A DNA stretch of 48,747 nt from Buchananella hordeovulneris (lineage in GTDB: Bacteria > Actinomycetota > Actinomycetes > Actinomycetales > Actinomycetaceae): assembly GCA_030529545.1 (NCBI GenBank), contig JAUMWR010000012.1, forward strand, positions 1-48,747. Reading direction: 5' to 3'. Position numbers and translations under genes: made by a program. The number at the start of each line of letters is the position of its first letter. The first letter of the stretch is position 1. This document shows, one piece after another, positions 39,757 to 48,152 of the stretch. The notes under the pieces are model-generated. The model saw nothing but the letters and a program-made list of their open reading frames with translations, made no database searches and was not told where the DNA came from.

Positions 39757-39917
39757 AAACGCGCAAGCCCATCTATCTGGTTGTCGCTACCTAGGTGGGC
39801 GCCGTTGCACTGGTTTCTCTGCTGCTTTTCCTGAACTCGCAAAAGGTCTTTGGGGCCAACACCCACGTCTACTTGCTCGTGGTCGTTGCCGTCTTGGCCG
39901 TTGCGGCCGCGCTTTAG
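39753..39917 (+). pseudogene. Small two-helix membrane protein gene with in-frame amber codon
   Basis: The ATG overlaps the aldo/keto reductase stop (ATGA), as in a translationally coupled gene. It reads MKTRKPIYLVVAT, then TAG at 39792-39794, then continues in frame as VGAVALVSLLLFLNSQKVFG and a second hydrophobic run to TAG at 39915-39917. Without the amber codon it would be a 54-residue protein with two membrane helices and a short polar loop. I see no frame change, only this one stop. Nonsense decay is likeliest; readthrough cannot be excluded. Confidence 0.6.
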
Positions 39918-40056
39918 GCCGCCGACCGCAGTTGGCGGCGCTGCCGGCTTGCCCGCACACCCCTCACCCCATTTCAATGTGTCGCGCACCACACTTGCGC
40001 TACCGTTGAACTGGAATTACCTCCCTCCCTACGGCTTGGAATGCGAGGGCCCTGCA

Positions 40057-41172
40057 ATGAATACCAGATCGATTTCGCACAGCAGCCGCACCTGGCTACG
40101 CGGGGCACTTGCGCTGGCGACGGCGCTGTCCGCCGCTGCAAGCCTCAGCTTGCCCGCCTCGGCTGCGGAGCTACCTGAACCGGACCCGCAAGAGGACGGC
40201 TGGGCGGAGACCGACTCCCCGGAGACGCTACCGCTAGAGTCTTTCAACGCCCCGCGGAGTTTCACGGGCTCCATTCAGCGCATTTCCGGCAGCAACCGCT
40301 ACAAGACTGCCGAGAAGCTGTTCTACAAGGGCGACTGGTTTAACACCTTTGTTGTGGTCAACGGCGACAACTACGCCGACGCCCTGGCGGCAACCCCCTT
40401 CGCTGCCGCCGTTCACGGGCCCCTGGTCCTGGTGAACAGCAAGGGCATCCCGCCGGAGAGCCGGGAGATCATGCTCCACGTCAAGGATCAGGCCAAGTTC
40501 GACGTCTACGTGGTGGGCGGTGACAACTCGGTTCCGCCGCACATCATCCGCGAGATGAAGGCGATGGGTTTCACCGTTACCCAGCGCTTCCAGGGGCCTG
40601 ACCGGTACGAGACCGCCCGCCAGCTCGCCAGGGCCACCGTGCGGGCATTGCAGGTGTGGCACCAGGACGTCCCCTACGCGATCGCGGTCGATGGGGAGAA
40701 CTTCGCTGACGCGTTGGCTGCCGGTCCGGCCGCTGCCGCCCAGAACGCGGTGATCCTGCTGACCCAGGGCACTAAGGTGCCGCGCGCTACGCGCGACGCC
40801 CTGCTCGAGTTGAATCTTCAAGTCACCACCATCGGCGGCAAGGCCACCACGGCGTTCGGCAGCGAGGCCCTGTGGTCCACTGTGGGCCCTGACCGCTACG
40901 AGACCTCGGTGAAGGCGGCAGCCCGCTACATCCCGAATGCCAAGCGCGTGGTCGTGGCCGGCGGCGAATCGTTTGCCGACGCGTTGGCCGGGGGAGTGCT
41001 GGCTGCCAGCCACGGGGGCTCGCTGGTGCTGTCACCAAAGAAGGACGCCAGCGCGGCGGTCATCGCGTACCTCAGGAGTGCGCCGTTCAGCCACATCTAC
41101 GTGGTCGGTGGCGAAGGCAGCATTTCCAAGAACGCGTACTGGATGATGTACGACATGGTCATCCAGCCCTAG
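40057..41172 (+). CDS. Secreted three-repeat CWB2 protein 5
   Basis: 371 residues from the ATG at 40057 (GAGGG upstream). Signal peptide about 1-37 (PASAA), acidic linker (PEPDPQEDGWAETDSPE), CWB2 repeats from about 75 (QRISGSNRYKTA), 177 (RFQGPDRYETA) and 274 (STVGPDRYETS). Companion motifs YADALAATPFA, FADALAAGPA and FADALAGGVLA. As in proteins 1-3 there is nothing besides the wall-binding unit. Upstream, 39967-40000 resembles the element before CWB2 gene 3. A terminator hairpin follows at 41208. Confidence 0.88.
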   Translation: MNTRSISHSSRTWLRGALALATALSAAASLSLPASAAELPEPDPQEDGWAETDSPETLPLESFNAPRSFTGSIQRISGSNRYKTAEKLFYKGDWFNTFVVVNGDNYADALAATPFAAAVHGPLVLVNSKGIPPESREIMLHVKDQAKFDVYVVGGDNSVPPHIIREMKAMGFTVTQRFQGPDRYETARQLARATVRALQVWHQDVPYAIAVDGENFADALAAGPAAAAQNAVILLTQGTKVPRATRDALLELNLQVTTIGGKATTAFGSEALWSTVGPDRYETSVKAAARYIPNAKRVVVAGGESFADALAGGVLAASHGGSLVLSPKKDASAAVIAYLRSAPFSHIYVVGGEGSISKNAYWMMYDMVIQP

Positions 41173-41207
41173 CTACACCGTTCGCCGACGGTCTCTCAGC
41201 CTTACCT

Positions 41208-41238
41208 CCGCCCCGGCACTGTCCCAGTCCCGGGGCGG
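41208..41238 (+). terminator. Terminator hairpin after CWB2 gene 5
   Basis: CCGCCCCGG pairs with CCGGGGCGG around a 13-base loop. A smaller hairpin ACCGT/ACGGT sits nearer the stop (41177-41192). The remainder of 41239-41388 shows no gene. Confidence 0.55.
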
Positions 41239-41388
41239 GGGCCTGTTCGCGGTTAAACAGCCATCTCAAACCGGATAGCGGAAGCGGCGTCCCCAGGCGG
41301 CCGCAGCCTGCGGCGTTTCGTCCCGCCACACCCACCGCGCGCGTTGCGCTACTGCACTTCAGCCTGACCCTGGTGCACGTACTTTCAG

Positions 41389-43752
41389 TTAAGCAGTGTG
41401 ACGTACCGACTTACGCGTTGCCGCCGCTAGGGCTCTACCCGTTGGGGTGTCCGCCTTCGCTAGGTCCGCCGGGGTGCCCTCGAACACCACCCGGCCGCCG
41501 TCGTGGCCAGCGCCCGGACCCATGTCGATTACCCAGTCGGCGTGGGAGATCACCGACAGGTGATGTTCCACGCCGACCACACTCGTGCCGGAATCGACCA
41601 GCGTGTCCAGCAACTCCAGCAGCCCGGCCACGTCCGCCAGGTGCAGTCCGCGCGTCGGCTCGTCCAACACGAGCAGCTCGCAGCCCTGGCCCATCTGCAC
41701 CGCCAGCTTCAGGCGCTGACGCTCGCCCCCGGACAAGCTCGTCAAGCTCTGCCCCAGTGTTAGGTAGCCCAGGCCAACATCGACCATCCGCTGCAAGATC
41801 TTCACCGCCGCCGGCAGCGCCGCCTTGCCCGAAAAGAACTCCAGCGCCCTGCTGATCGGCATCTCCAGCACGTCCGCGATCGACGCCCCCGCCAACTTGT
41901 AATCGAGCACTTGCGGCGCGAAGCGCCGCCCCTCGCAGGTCTCGCACGGCGTCTCGATGCTGGACATGAAACCCAGGTCGTGGAAGATCACGCCCGCGCC
42001 GCTGCACGCCCCGCACGCCCCCTCCGAGTTCACGGAGAACAGCGCCGGCTTCACCCCGTTGACCTTGGCGAACGCCTGGCGGATCGGCTCCAGCACCCCG
42101 GAGAACGTGGCCGGCGAAGACCGGCGCGAGCCCTTGATGGGGGACTGGTCCACAAACACCGCCCCGGCCTCGCGCGGCAGCCCCGCCAGCAGCGAGGATT
42201 TACCGGCCCCGGCCACACCGCTCACGGCCACGAACACGCCAAGCGGAACGTCGACGTTCACGCCCCGCAGGTTGTTAATCGAGGCGGCCCGAATAGGCAC
42301 GCAGCGGGCGGAACGTCGTACATCCTGCTTAATCACCGGGCGGGCGGCCATGCACTTGCCGGTCACGGTGCCGGCCGACTCCAACTCGCTCACCGGGCCG
42401 GCAAAGCACAGCTCGCCGCCCGCGCTGCCGGCGCCCGGCCCCATGTCCAGCACGTAGTCCGCAGCCGCGATCACCTGCGGGTTGTGCTCCACCACCAGCA
42501 CGGTGTTGCCCTTGTCCCGCAGGCGGTAGAGCACGCCGATGAGGTTGGCAACGTCGTGCGGGTGCAGGCCGGCCGAGGGCTCGTCAAAGACGTAAGTGAC
42601 GTCCGTGAGCGCGCTGCCCACGTGCCGCACCAGGCGCGTGCGCTGCGCCTCGCCGCCGCTGAGCGTGCCCGTGGGGCGCGAGAGCGTCAGGTAGCCCAGC
42701 CCAATCTCCACGAAGCTCTCCAGCAGCGCCGCGAGCTCGCGCAGCAGTGGCTCCACGCCCGGGTAGTCCAGGCCGCGCACCCACTCCAGCAGGTCGGTGA
42801 TCTGCATGTCGCACGCCGCCGCGATGCTCACGCCCTCGATCAGCGCCAGGCGGGCGGGCTGCGCCAACCGCGTCCCGTCGCACTCCGGGCACGCCGCGAA
42901 CGTCACCGCGCGCTCCACGAACGCCCGCAAGTGCGGCTGCAGCGCCTCCACGTCCTTGGACAGGATCGACTTGCGCACCCGCACCAGCAGCCCCTCGTAG
43001 GTGACGTTGATTCCCTCCAACTTCACCTTCTCCGGCCCGCCCTCCAAGAACAGCTCGAGCTGCTTCTTGGTGAAGTCCTTGATCGGCTTGTCCGCCGGCA
43101 CTTTGGCCGCGAACAGGCGCGTGTACCAGCCATCGGCGGTGTAGCCCGGCACCAGGATGGCGCCTTCTTGCAGGCTGCGGGTGGCGTCGTAAATCTGGGT
43201 CAGGTCGATGTCGCTGACCGCGCCGCGCCCCTCACACCGCGGGCACATCCCGCCCACGCGGTTGAAAGTCACCGCCTTTGCTTTGCCGCCTTCCTTCTTT
43301 GCCATGCCCGACGCTGCCACCGACGGCACGTTGAACGAGTAGGCGCCCGGCGGGCCGGCCGGGGGAGAGGCCAGCTGCGAGTAGAGCGTGCGCAGCAGGG
43401 CGTTGGCGTCCGTCACCGTGCCCACCGTGGAGCGCGGGGAGGGGGCCAGCGGCTCCTGGTCGATCACGATCGCCGGGGTGAGCCCCTCCAGGCTGTCCAC
43501 GTCTGGGCGGGCCAGGTCCGGCAGGAAGCCCTGCACAAAGGCCGAGTAGGTCTCGTTGATGAGCCGCTGAGACTCCGAGGCGATCGTTTCGAAGACCAGC
43601 GAGGACTTGCCGGAGCCCGAGACGCCCGTGCACACGGTCAAGCGCCGCTTGGGAATGTCCACGTCAACGCCGCGCAGGTTGTTGGTGCGCGCGCCGCGCA
43701 CGCGAATGAAATCGTGGCTGTCGGCGCGGCGGGGCGTTGCGGGGGTGCTCAC
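41389..43752 (-). CDS. UvrA-like ABC ATPase (UvrA paralogue lacking the UvrB-binding region)
   Basis: 787 residues, shorter than UvrA. Two ABC halves: Walker [11 protein letters not shown] (about residue 43) and [10 protein letters not shown] (about 515), signatures LSGGEAQR and LSGGERQR, and [15 protein letters not shown] plus [15 protein letters not shown]. Zinc clusters [12 protein letters not shown] and CGAC...CETCEGRR are kept. The stretch between the first Walker A and the first zinc cluster is shortened, as in class II/III UvrA paralogues and DrrC-like proteins linked to DNA-binding-drug resistance. It should bind DNA but probably not work with UvrB. GTG start with GAGGAG. It is monocistronic and separate from the uvr loci at 1-11 kb. 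Confidence 0.88.
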   Translation of the reverse strand: MSTPATPRRADSHDFIRVRGARTNNLRGVDVDIPKRRLTVCTGVSGSGKSSLVFETIASESQRLINETYSAFVQGFLPDLARPDVDSLEGLTPAIVIDQEPLAPSPRSTVGTVTDANALLRTLYSQLASPPAGPPGAYSFNVPSVAASGMAKKEGGKAKAVTFNRVGGMCPRCEGRGAVSDIDLTQIYDATRSLQEGAILVPGYTADGWYTRLFAAKVPADKPIKDFTKKQLELFLEGGPEKVKLEGINVTYEGLLVRVRKSILSKDVEALQPHLRAFVERAVTFAACPECDGTRLAQPARLALIEGVSIAAACDMQITDLLEWVRGLDYPGVEPLLRELAALLESFVEIGLGYLTLSRPTGTLSGGEAQRTRLVRHVGSALTDVTYVFDEPSAGLHPHDVANLIGVLYRLRDKGNTVLVVEHNPQVIAAADYVLDMGPGAGSAGGELCFAGPVSELESAGTVTGKCMAARPVIKQDVRRSARCVPIRAASINNLRGVNVDVPLGVFVAVSGVAGAGKSSLLAGLPREAGAVFVDQSPIKGSRRSSPATFSGVLEPIRQAFAKVNGVKPALFSVNSEGACGACSGAGVIFHDLGFMSSIETPCETCEGRRFAPQVLDYKLAGASIADVLEMPISRALEFFSGKAALPAAVKILQRMVDVGLGYLTLGQSLTSLSGGERQRLKLAVQMGQGCELLVLDEPTRGLHLADVAGLLELLDTLVDSGTSVVGVEHHLSVISHADWVIDMGPGAGHDGGRVVFEGTPADLAKADTPTGRALAAATRKSVRHTA

Positions 43753-43844
43753 TGCGGCTCCTCACGGTGGGGGAGCGCCATGCTTTCACAACCGAGGTGC
43801 ACCCATCAACACAGGCGCTTTCCTGCCGCCCGGGGCGGTCTACC

Positions 43845-43936
43845 TCCCGGGCCTGCCCCGCGCGGCTTCGGCACCGGCTGTGCGCAGCGTGGTCGAGCCC
43901 TGGGTTCCCGAGCCTGCCCCGCGCGGCTTCGGCACC
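43845..43936 (+). repeat. 31-bp direct repeat with 61-bp period
   Basis: The unit that starts TCCCGGGCCTGCCCCGCG at 43845 (to 43875) recurs at 43906-43936 with one change. It lies in the 413-base gap between the UvrA-like gene and the histidine kinase. No gene is supported in this gap. Confidence 0.65.
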
Positions 43937-44007
43937 CGCGCCGCCGCCGCAACCACCCCTTGCGTCCGCGCGGTGAACCCCGCCTGTGCTCGCGCTGCTT
44001 TCCGATC

Positions 44008-44023
44008 TCCAACAAAAGTTGGA
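44008..44023. promoter_or_regulatory. Possible operator upstream of the two-component genes
   Basis: TCCAAC-AAAA-GTTGGA is a perfect 6-bp inverted repeat in an AT-rich island 143 bases before the kinase start. It could be the response regulator's own site; the promoter itself is not clear. Confidence 0.35.
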
Positions 44024-44165
44024 AAGAAAGCTCAATCCTCGTTGCGATGCGGCAAACTGCCTGCACCTGGTGAACTAGGTACATGGAAAACGCTGCCTAG
44101 CGCCCAACTCCCGGCTGGTCCGGGCAGGGACACCGCAGGGGCGTTCTAGCCAGGAAGGAGCAACG

Positions 44166-45707
44166 ATGGAACCGCAACGTCAGGGCAACGCCCGTACCGC
44201 TTCTTTCCCCGGCGCGCCGACCCCCGCAGGTGGCGCCAGCCCGGCCACCGCGCCCCCGCCGGGTGCCACCACCTCGCCCACCTCCCCGTCCACCACCCCC
44301 CCCCCCTCCCCACCCGCCACCGCGCCCGCCAATTCTGCGGCCGCGCCGATTCCTCGCCCCGCCCGCCTGTCCAAGGCGACCTCCCACGAGCTGGCGCAGG
44401 GCCTTGCCGGCCGCACCGCGCACGCGATGGAGATCGGGCAGCACATCATCGCCGCCGTGCTCACCCTGGTGGGTGCGGTGCGCGCCTACGAGACCGGGCT
44501 GTCGCTGCAGATCTCACTGGTGTGCGCGCTGGCGATCCTGGCCTGGCACACCGCGGGCACCGTCTTCCCGGTGCGCCCCTTCTCCCGCCGCGCCGCAGCG
44601 TGGTGGTTGGTCGGCTTCGCCTTCATCTGGCTGGCGGCCGTGGCAGTCTCGCCTGAGTTCGTGTGGGTCTCTTTCCTGCTCTGGCTGCTGGCCGGGCACC
44701 TGCTCTCCCTGCCGTGGGGGATCGCCTTCTCCCTGGCCGTCCTGATCCTGACGGTTACCGCCCCCGTGCTGCATCACGGCTCCACCACCTACTCCAACGT
44801 GATTGGGCCGGTGATCGGCGCGGTGTTCACCTTCGGGATCTCGCGCGGCTACCTGTTGCTGCTGCGCGACGCCGCCGAGCGCGAGCGCCTGCTCGCCTCC
44901 CTGACGCGCGCCCAACAAGAGATGTCCCAGCTGCAGGACGAGCTCGCCCTCACCCAGCGCCGCTCCGGCGCGATCGCCGAGCGCACCCGCCTCTCGCGCG
45001 ACATCCACGACACCGTTGCCCAGTCGCTCTCCTCCATCCGCCTGCTGGCCCACGCCGGCGCCGCCAGCACGGGCGACGTTGCCGCCCGCCACACCTTCAC
45101 CCAGGTCGAAGCGCTGTCCGGCCAGAGTTTGGCCGACGTTCGCCGCATCGTTGCCGAGCTCGCGCCCACCGAGTTGGAGCACGGCGCCCTGGCTACCGCC
45201 CTGCAGGACATGCTGGAACGGCTGCACACCCAGGCGGGCCTGCAGACCGAGCTGAACATCGACGACTCCCTGCCGGTGCTTCCCACCGAGGTGGAGGTGG
45301 CGCTGCTGCGCACCGCCCAGTCCGCGCTCTCCAACGTCCGCCTGCACTCCGGGGCCGCTCGCGTGGTGGTGAGCCTGATCGACGCGGGGGACAGCGTGCG
45401 CCTGGACATCATCGACGACGGGCGCGGCTTTGACCTCCTGGCCTGGGAGCAGGGCACCTTAGCCACCGGCAGCTACGGGCTGCGTTTCATGCGCACCCGC
45501 CTACGCGAGCTGGGCGGCGGCATCGACATCGAGACCGCCCCGGGCGAGGGCACAGCTCTGTCGGTCCACCTGCCGCTGCGCACCGAGGCCACCCCGGCCG
45601 CAATCGCACCGGGCGTGGTGAGCGAGGCGCGGGAGGTAACGTCGGCCACCAACCAAGGCGCGCACGACGCGCTCCCGGCGGCACAAGAGCGCAAGGAGAA
45701 CGCGTGA
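44166..45707 (+). CDS. NarL-family sensor histidine kinase
   Basis: 513 residues. Unusual Pro/Ala/Thr-rich N-terminus of about 65 residues containing a C11 tract (44296-44306). Then about five to six membrane helices between residues 92 and 235, short extracytoplasmic loops, and a coiled segment (RERLLASLTRAQQEMSQLQDEL). The HisKA_3 domain has phosphoacceptor His281 in RLSRDIHDTVAQSLSSI, and an HATPase_c domain follows with NVRLHSGA, IIDDGRGFD and GSYGLRFMRTRLRELGG. The nonconserved tail after residue 470 contains a degenerate copy of the 17-bp motif. The signal is unknown; sensing within the membrane is likely. Shine-Dalgarno GGAAGGAG. The stop overlaps the regulator start. Confidence 0.93.
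   Translation: MEPQRQGNARTASFPGAPTPAGGASPATAPPPGATTSPTSPSTTPPPSPPATAPANSAAAPIPRPARLSKATSHELAQGLAGRTAHAMEIGQHIIAAVLTLVGAVRAYETGLSLQISLVCALAILAWHTAGTVFPVRPFSRRAAAWWLVGFAFIWLAAVAVSPEFVWVSFLLWLLAGHLLSLPWGIAFSLAVLILTVTAPVLHHGSTTYSNVIGPVIGAVFTFGISRGYLLLLRDAAERERLLASLTRAQQEMSQLQDELALTQRRSGAIAERTRLSRDIHDTVAQSLSSIRLLAHAGAASTGDVAARHTFTQVEALSGQSLADVRRIVAELAPTELEHGALATALQDMLERLHTQAGLQTELNIDDSLPVLPTEVEVALLRTAQSALSNVRLHSGAARVVVSLIDAGDSVRLDIIDDGRGFDLLAWEQGTLATGSYGLRFMRTRLRELGGGIDIETAPGEGTALSVHLPLRTEATPAAIAPGVVSEAREVTSATNQGAHDALPAAQERKENA
45632..45648 (-). repeat. 17-bp motif, degenerate copy in the kinase tail
   Basis: The minus strand reads TGGCCGACGTTACCTCC, two mismatches to the consensus. As in cmk, it encodes part of a nonconserved C-terminal tail (EVTSATNQG). 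Confidence 0.45.
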
Positions 45708-46324
45708 GTACAACGGTTTTGCTGGTCGATGACCACCCCATCGTGCGCTCCGGCCTGCGCGCAGTGCTCGAAGCCGACCCGAGCCTGACGGTGGTGGGGG
45801 AGGCCGCCACCGGGGAGGAGGCGCTCACCCTGGCCGCGCACACCAACCCCGACGTGGTGCTGTGCGACCTGCGCCTGGGCGAGGGCATGGACGGGATCTC
45901 CGTTACCGAGCGGCTGCGCCAACTCTCGCCCGCCCCGGCCGTGCTGATCCTGACCACCTTCGACCGGGACGCGGAGATCATCGGCGCGATCAACGCCGGC
46001 GCGGCCGGCTACCTGCTCAAAGAGGTGGACCCCGAGGTCATCATCGACGGGATCCTGCGCGCCGCCCGCGGTGAAACCGTGCTGGCCCCCGAGCTCGCCG
46101 CCCGCGTCCTCAAAGGCATGCGCACCCCGCTACCCAAGCTCACCGACCGCGAGATCGAGGTGCTGCGCCTGGCCGCCACCGGCGCGCCCAACAAGGAAAT
46201 CGCGCGCACCCTCTTTGTCACCGAGGCCACCGTCAAGAGCCACCTGGTGCACATCTTCGCCAAATTGGGGGTAGATACCCGCTCGCGCGCCGTCCACGTG
46301 GCGCAAGAGACCGGACTGATTTAG
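45704..46324 (+). CDS. NarL/FixJ-family response regulator
   Basis: 206 residues. The receiver domain has the acidic pocket LLVDDHP, phosphoacceptor Asp55 in VVLCDLRLGEG, Thr in LILTTFDRD and Lys in GYLLKEVDPE. A LuxR-type helix-turn-helix follows from about residue 140 (LTDREIEVLRLAATGAPNKEIARTLFVTEATVKSHLVHIFAKLGV). The GTG start overlaps the kinase stop by four bases, so the pair is coupled. Likely targets are its own operon and the DUF2871/exporter genes just downstream. Confidence 0.96.
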   Translation: MSTTVLLVDDHPIVRSGLRAVLEADPSLTVVGEAATGEEALTLAAHTNPDVVLCDLRLGEGMDGISVTERLRQLSPAPAVLILTTFDRDAEIIGAINAGAAGYLLKEVDPEVIIDGILRAARGETVLAPELAARVLKGMRTPLPKLTDREIEVLRLAATGAPNKEIARTLFVTEATVKSHLVHIFAKLGVDTRSRAVHVAQETGLI

Positions 46325-46415
46325 CCCGCCGACGCTGCCTCCGCCCCTCGTTCTGCGCCGCCCGCCCCCCCGGCGCGGCCTGCCACACCCAAAAACGCCA
46401 GCAAAGGAACCCGCC

Positions 46416-46886
46416 ATGCGCAACAACGCCCTGATAAAGCTCCTGAACGCCGCCTTCATCTACCTCCTGCTGGGGGCCGGCGGTGGCGTGTTCTACCGCG
46501 AGTTCACCAAACTCAACGACTTCCCGCTGGGCGAGTACACCCAGCTCGCCTACGTCCACACCCACCTGCTCACCCTGGGCTTCATCGTGCTGCTCGTGGC
46601 CGTGGCCCTGGAGAAGATCTTTGCCTTCTCCCGCCGGGCCAAGCTGTTCAACTGGTTCTTCTGGCTCTACAACGCCGGGCTCCTGGTTACTACCTCGATG
46701 CTGGTGCTGCACGGCAGCCTGACCGTGCTGGGGCGCGAGTCCGGGCCGGCCATCTCCGGGATCGCGGGCCTGGGGCACATCATGCTGGCCGCCGCGCTGA
46801 TCGTGTTCTACGTGGCCGTGCGCAAGGCAGCGCTCGACAAGTCCGCGCTGGGCAAGGCCGCCGCCAAGATCGAAGCCGGGGAGTGA
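46416..46886 (+). CDS. DUF2871 family membrane protein
   Basis: 156 residues with four to five hydrophobic segments. It begins LLNAAFIYLLLGAGGGVFYREFTKL and has a histidine pair in YVHTHLLTLGF, plus further histidines in LVLHGSLTVLG and GLGHIML. This arrangement of membrane histidines recalls haem-binding membrane proteins, and I match it to DUF2871 from memory. No function is established. AAAGGAA precedes the ATG. The stop overlaps the start of the broken exporter gene (GTGA), so the two formed a coupled pair after the two-component genes. Confidence 0.75.
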   Translation: MRNNALIKLLNAAFIYLLLGAGGGVFYREFTKLNDFPLGEYTQLAYVHTHLLTLGFIVLLVAVALEKIFAFSRRAKLFNWFFWLYNAGLLVTTSMLVLHGSLTVLGRESGPAISGIAGLGHIMLAAALIVFYVAVRKAALDKSALGKAAAKIEAGE

Positions 46887-47890
46887 GCGTGAGCGCCGCC
46901 GATTCGCACCTGGGCGAAGGCTTGCGGGCACCCACCAAGCGAGACTGGGCCGGATTGGCGGTACTGGCCATCGGGCTGGGTTTAATCGTGCTGGACGGCA
47001 CGATCGTGGGCGTTGCCCTGCCCACCCTGATCCGCGACCTGAACCTCAGCCTGACCGACGCGCAGTGGGTCAACAGCCTCTACGCCGTACTGCTAGCCGC
47101 CCTGCTGCTGCCCACCGGCAACCTGGCCGATCGCTTTGGGCGCAAGCGAATGTTTGTGCTTGGCCTGGCCGTGTTCGTGTTCGGCTCCGTCCTGGCGGCG
47201 GCCGCAGCGAGCGTCTCGCTGCTCATCTCCTCGCGCTCGGCATGGACGTGATGGGCGCCGGCCTGGTCTTGGCCGCGATGGCGCTGGGCGCGTTCGCCTC
47301 CGGGGCGGCCGCGCGGCACCTGGCCGCGAAGTTCGGCGCGCCCGGCACCGTGCTGGTGGGCCTTGGGCTGGAGGTGGTCGGCGTGCTGGTGCTCGCCGCC
47401 GTCATCACCGCTGACACGCCGGGTTGGTTGGTGGCAGCGCTGTGTGTCTACGGCCTTGGCCTGGGACTTGCCTCGGCGCAGCTGACCGGCACCGTGCTGC
47501 GCCACGTCCCGGTGGAGCTCTCCGGGCAGGACTCGGCCGCCCAGAGTACCGTGAGCCAGATCGGTTCCGCGCTAGGTACGGCGTTCTCCGGCGCGGCACT
47601 CTCCTTCGCACTGGCGGGGGGCGGCAAGCAAGCACCTAGAAGCGATTGGCATTAGCGGTCAGGCTGGCGCGGGTTTAGCTGAGGAAATGCGCGTCACCGC
47701 CGGCACCACCATCATGCGCCTGCGCGCCCAGGGCGGGGCGTCCCCCTTTGGCGACCAGACCGACGCGGTTATCTCCGCTCTTTCTGCCTCGTTGGCCGAC
47801 GCTGCCCGCGTCTGCATCTTCGTCGCGGCCGGATTCTTGGTGCTGGGCCTCATTGGTGCGGCCCGCCTGCGCTCGCTTAGTAAGAGCTAA
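46883..47890 (+). pseudogene. Decayed DHA2-type MFS exporter
   Basis: Three pieces in two changes of frame. Piece 1 (46883-47251) holds TM1-TM3 with LDGTIVGVALPTLIRDL and motif A GNLADRFGRKRMF. It breaks after LISSRS. Piece 2 (about 47240-47655, another frame) resumes far downstream in the family at MGAGLVLAAMALGAFASGAA and runs to VSQIGSALGTAFSGAAL. Piece 3 (about 47630-47890) gives EEMRVTAGTTIMRLRAQGG and the last helix. Total coding length is about 1.0 kb against the usual 1.4-1.5 kb, so a large internal deletion (about TM4-TM8) plus at least one more frameshift has occurred. Confidence 0.85.
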
Positions 47891-47922
47891 CTTTTTCAGG
47901 CAATCGCACACAATGGACGCCG

Positions 47923-47942
47923 TGATACCACCCTGATACCAT
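47923..47942 (+). promoter_or_regulatory. Operator and -10 of the toxin-antitoxin operon
   Basis: TGATACCA occurs twice (47923-47930 and 47934-47941), 11 bases apart, one helical turn, as expected for cooperative ribbon-helix-helix dimers. The second copy overlaps TACCAT (47937-47942), whose last base is seven before the antitoxin ATG. Autorepression by promoter occlusion is the likely mechanism. Confidence 0.6.
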
Positions 47943-47948
47943 CGACTC

Positions 47949-48152
47949 ATGGCCATGACATTGCGACTTTCGCCAGCAGACCACGCACTCCTCACTGAAC
48001 TCGCCGAAAGGGACGGGGTCAGTCGACAGGAGGCCACTTTGCGCGCTATTCGCGAATCTGCAGCACGTCGCTCTCATGAAGCCCAGGTAGCGGCTGCTGC
48101 ACAACGCGGCATGATCCGATACGCCGAGCTCCTCGAAAGACTCAGTAAGTGA
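47949..48152 (+). CDS. Ribbon-helix-helix (CopG-type) antitoxin
   Basis: 67 residues. The N-terminus MTLRLSPADHALLTELAERDGVSRQEATLRAI has the RHH pattern: a short strand (TLRLS) for DNA contact and two helices. The rest (RRSHEAQVAAAAQRGMIRYAELLERL) should be the toxin-wrapping segment. It precedes and overlaps (GTGA) a Doc-type toxin gene. Doc usually pairs with Phd, but RHH partners are known in actinobacteria. No Shine-Dalgarno sequence; the spacing to TACCAT suggests a leaderless message. Base composition is lower in GC than the surrounding genes, hinting at transfer. Confidence 0.85.
   Translation: MAMTLRLSPADHALLTELAERDGVSRQEATLRAIRESAARRSHEAQVAAAAQRGMIRYAELLERLSK

Noticed and set aside
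39850..40056. Longer N-terminus for CWB2 protein 5 (and likewise 33907 for protein 1 and 37007 for protein 3)
   Set aside because: The upward extensions have no signal peptide at their start and run through promoter-like DNA; the inner starts have Shine-Dalgarno sequences directly before a signal peptide.
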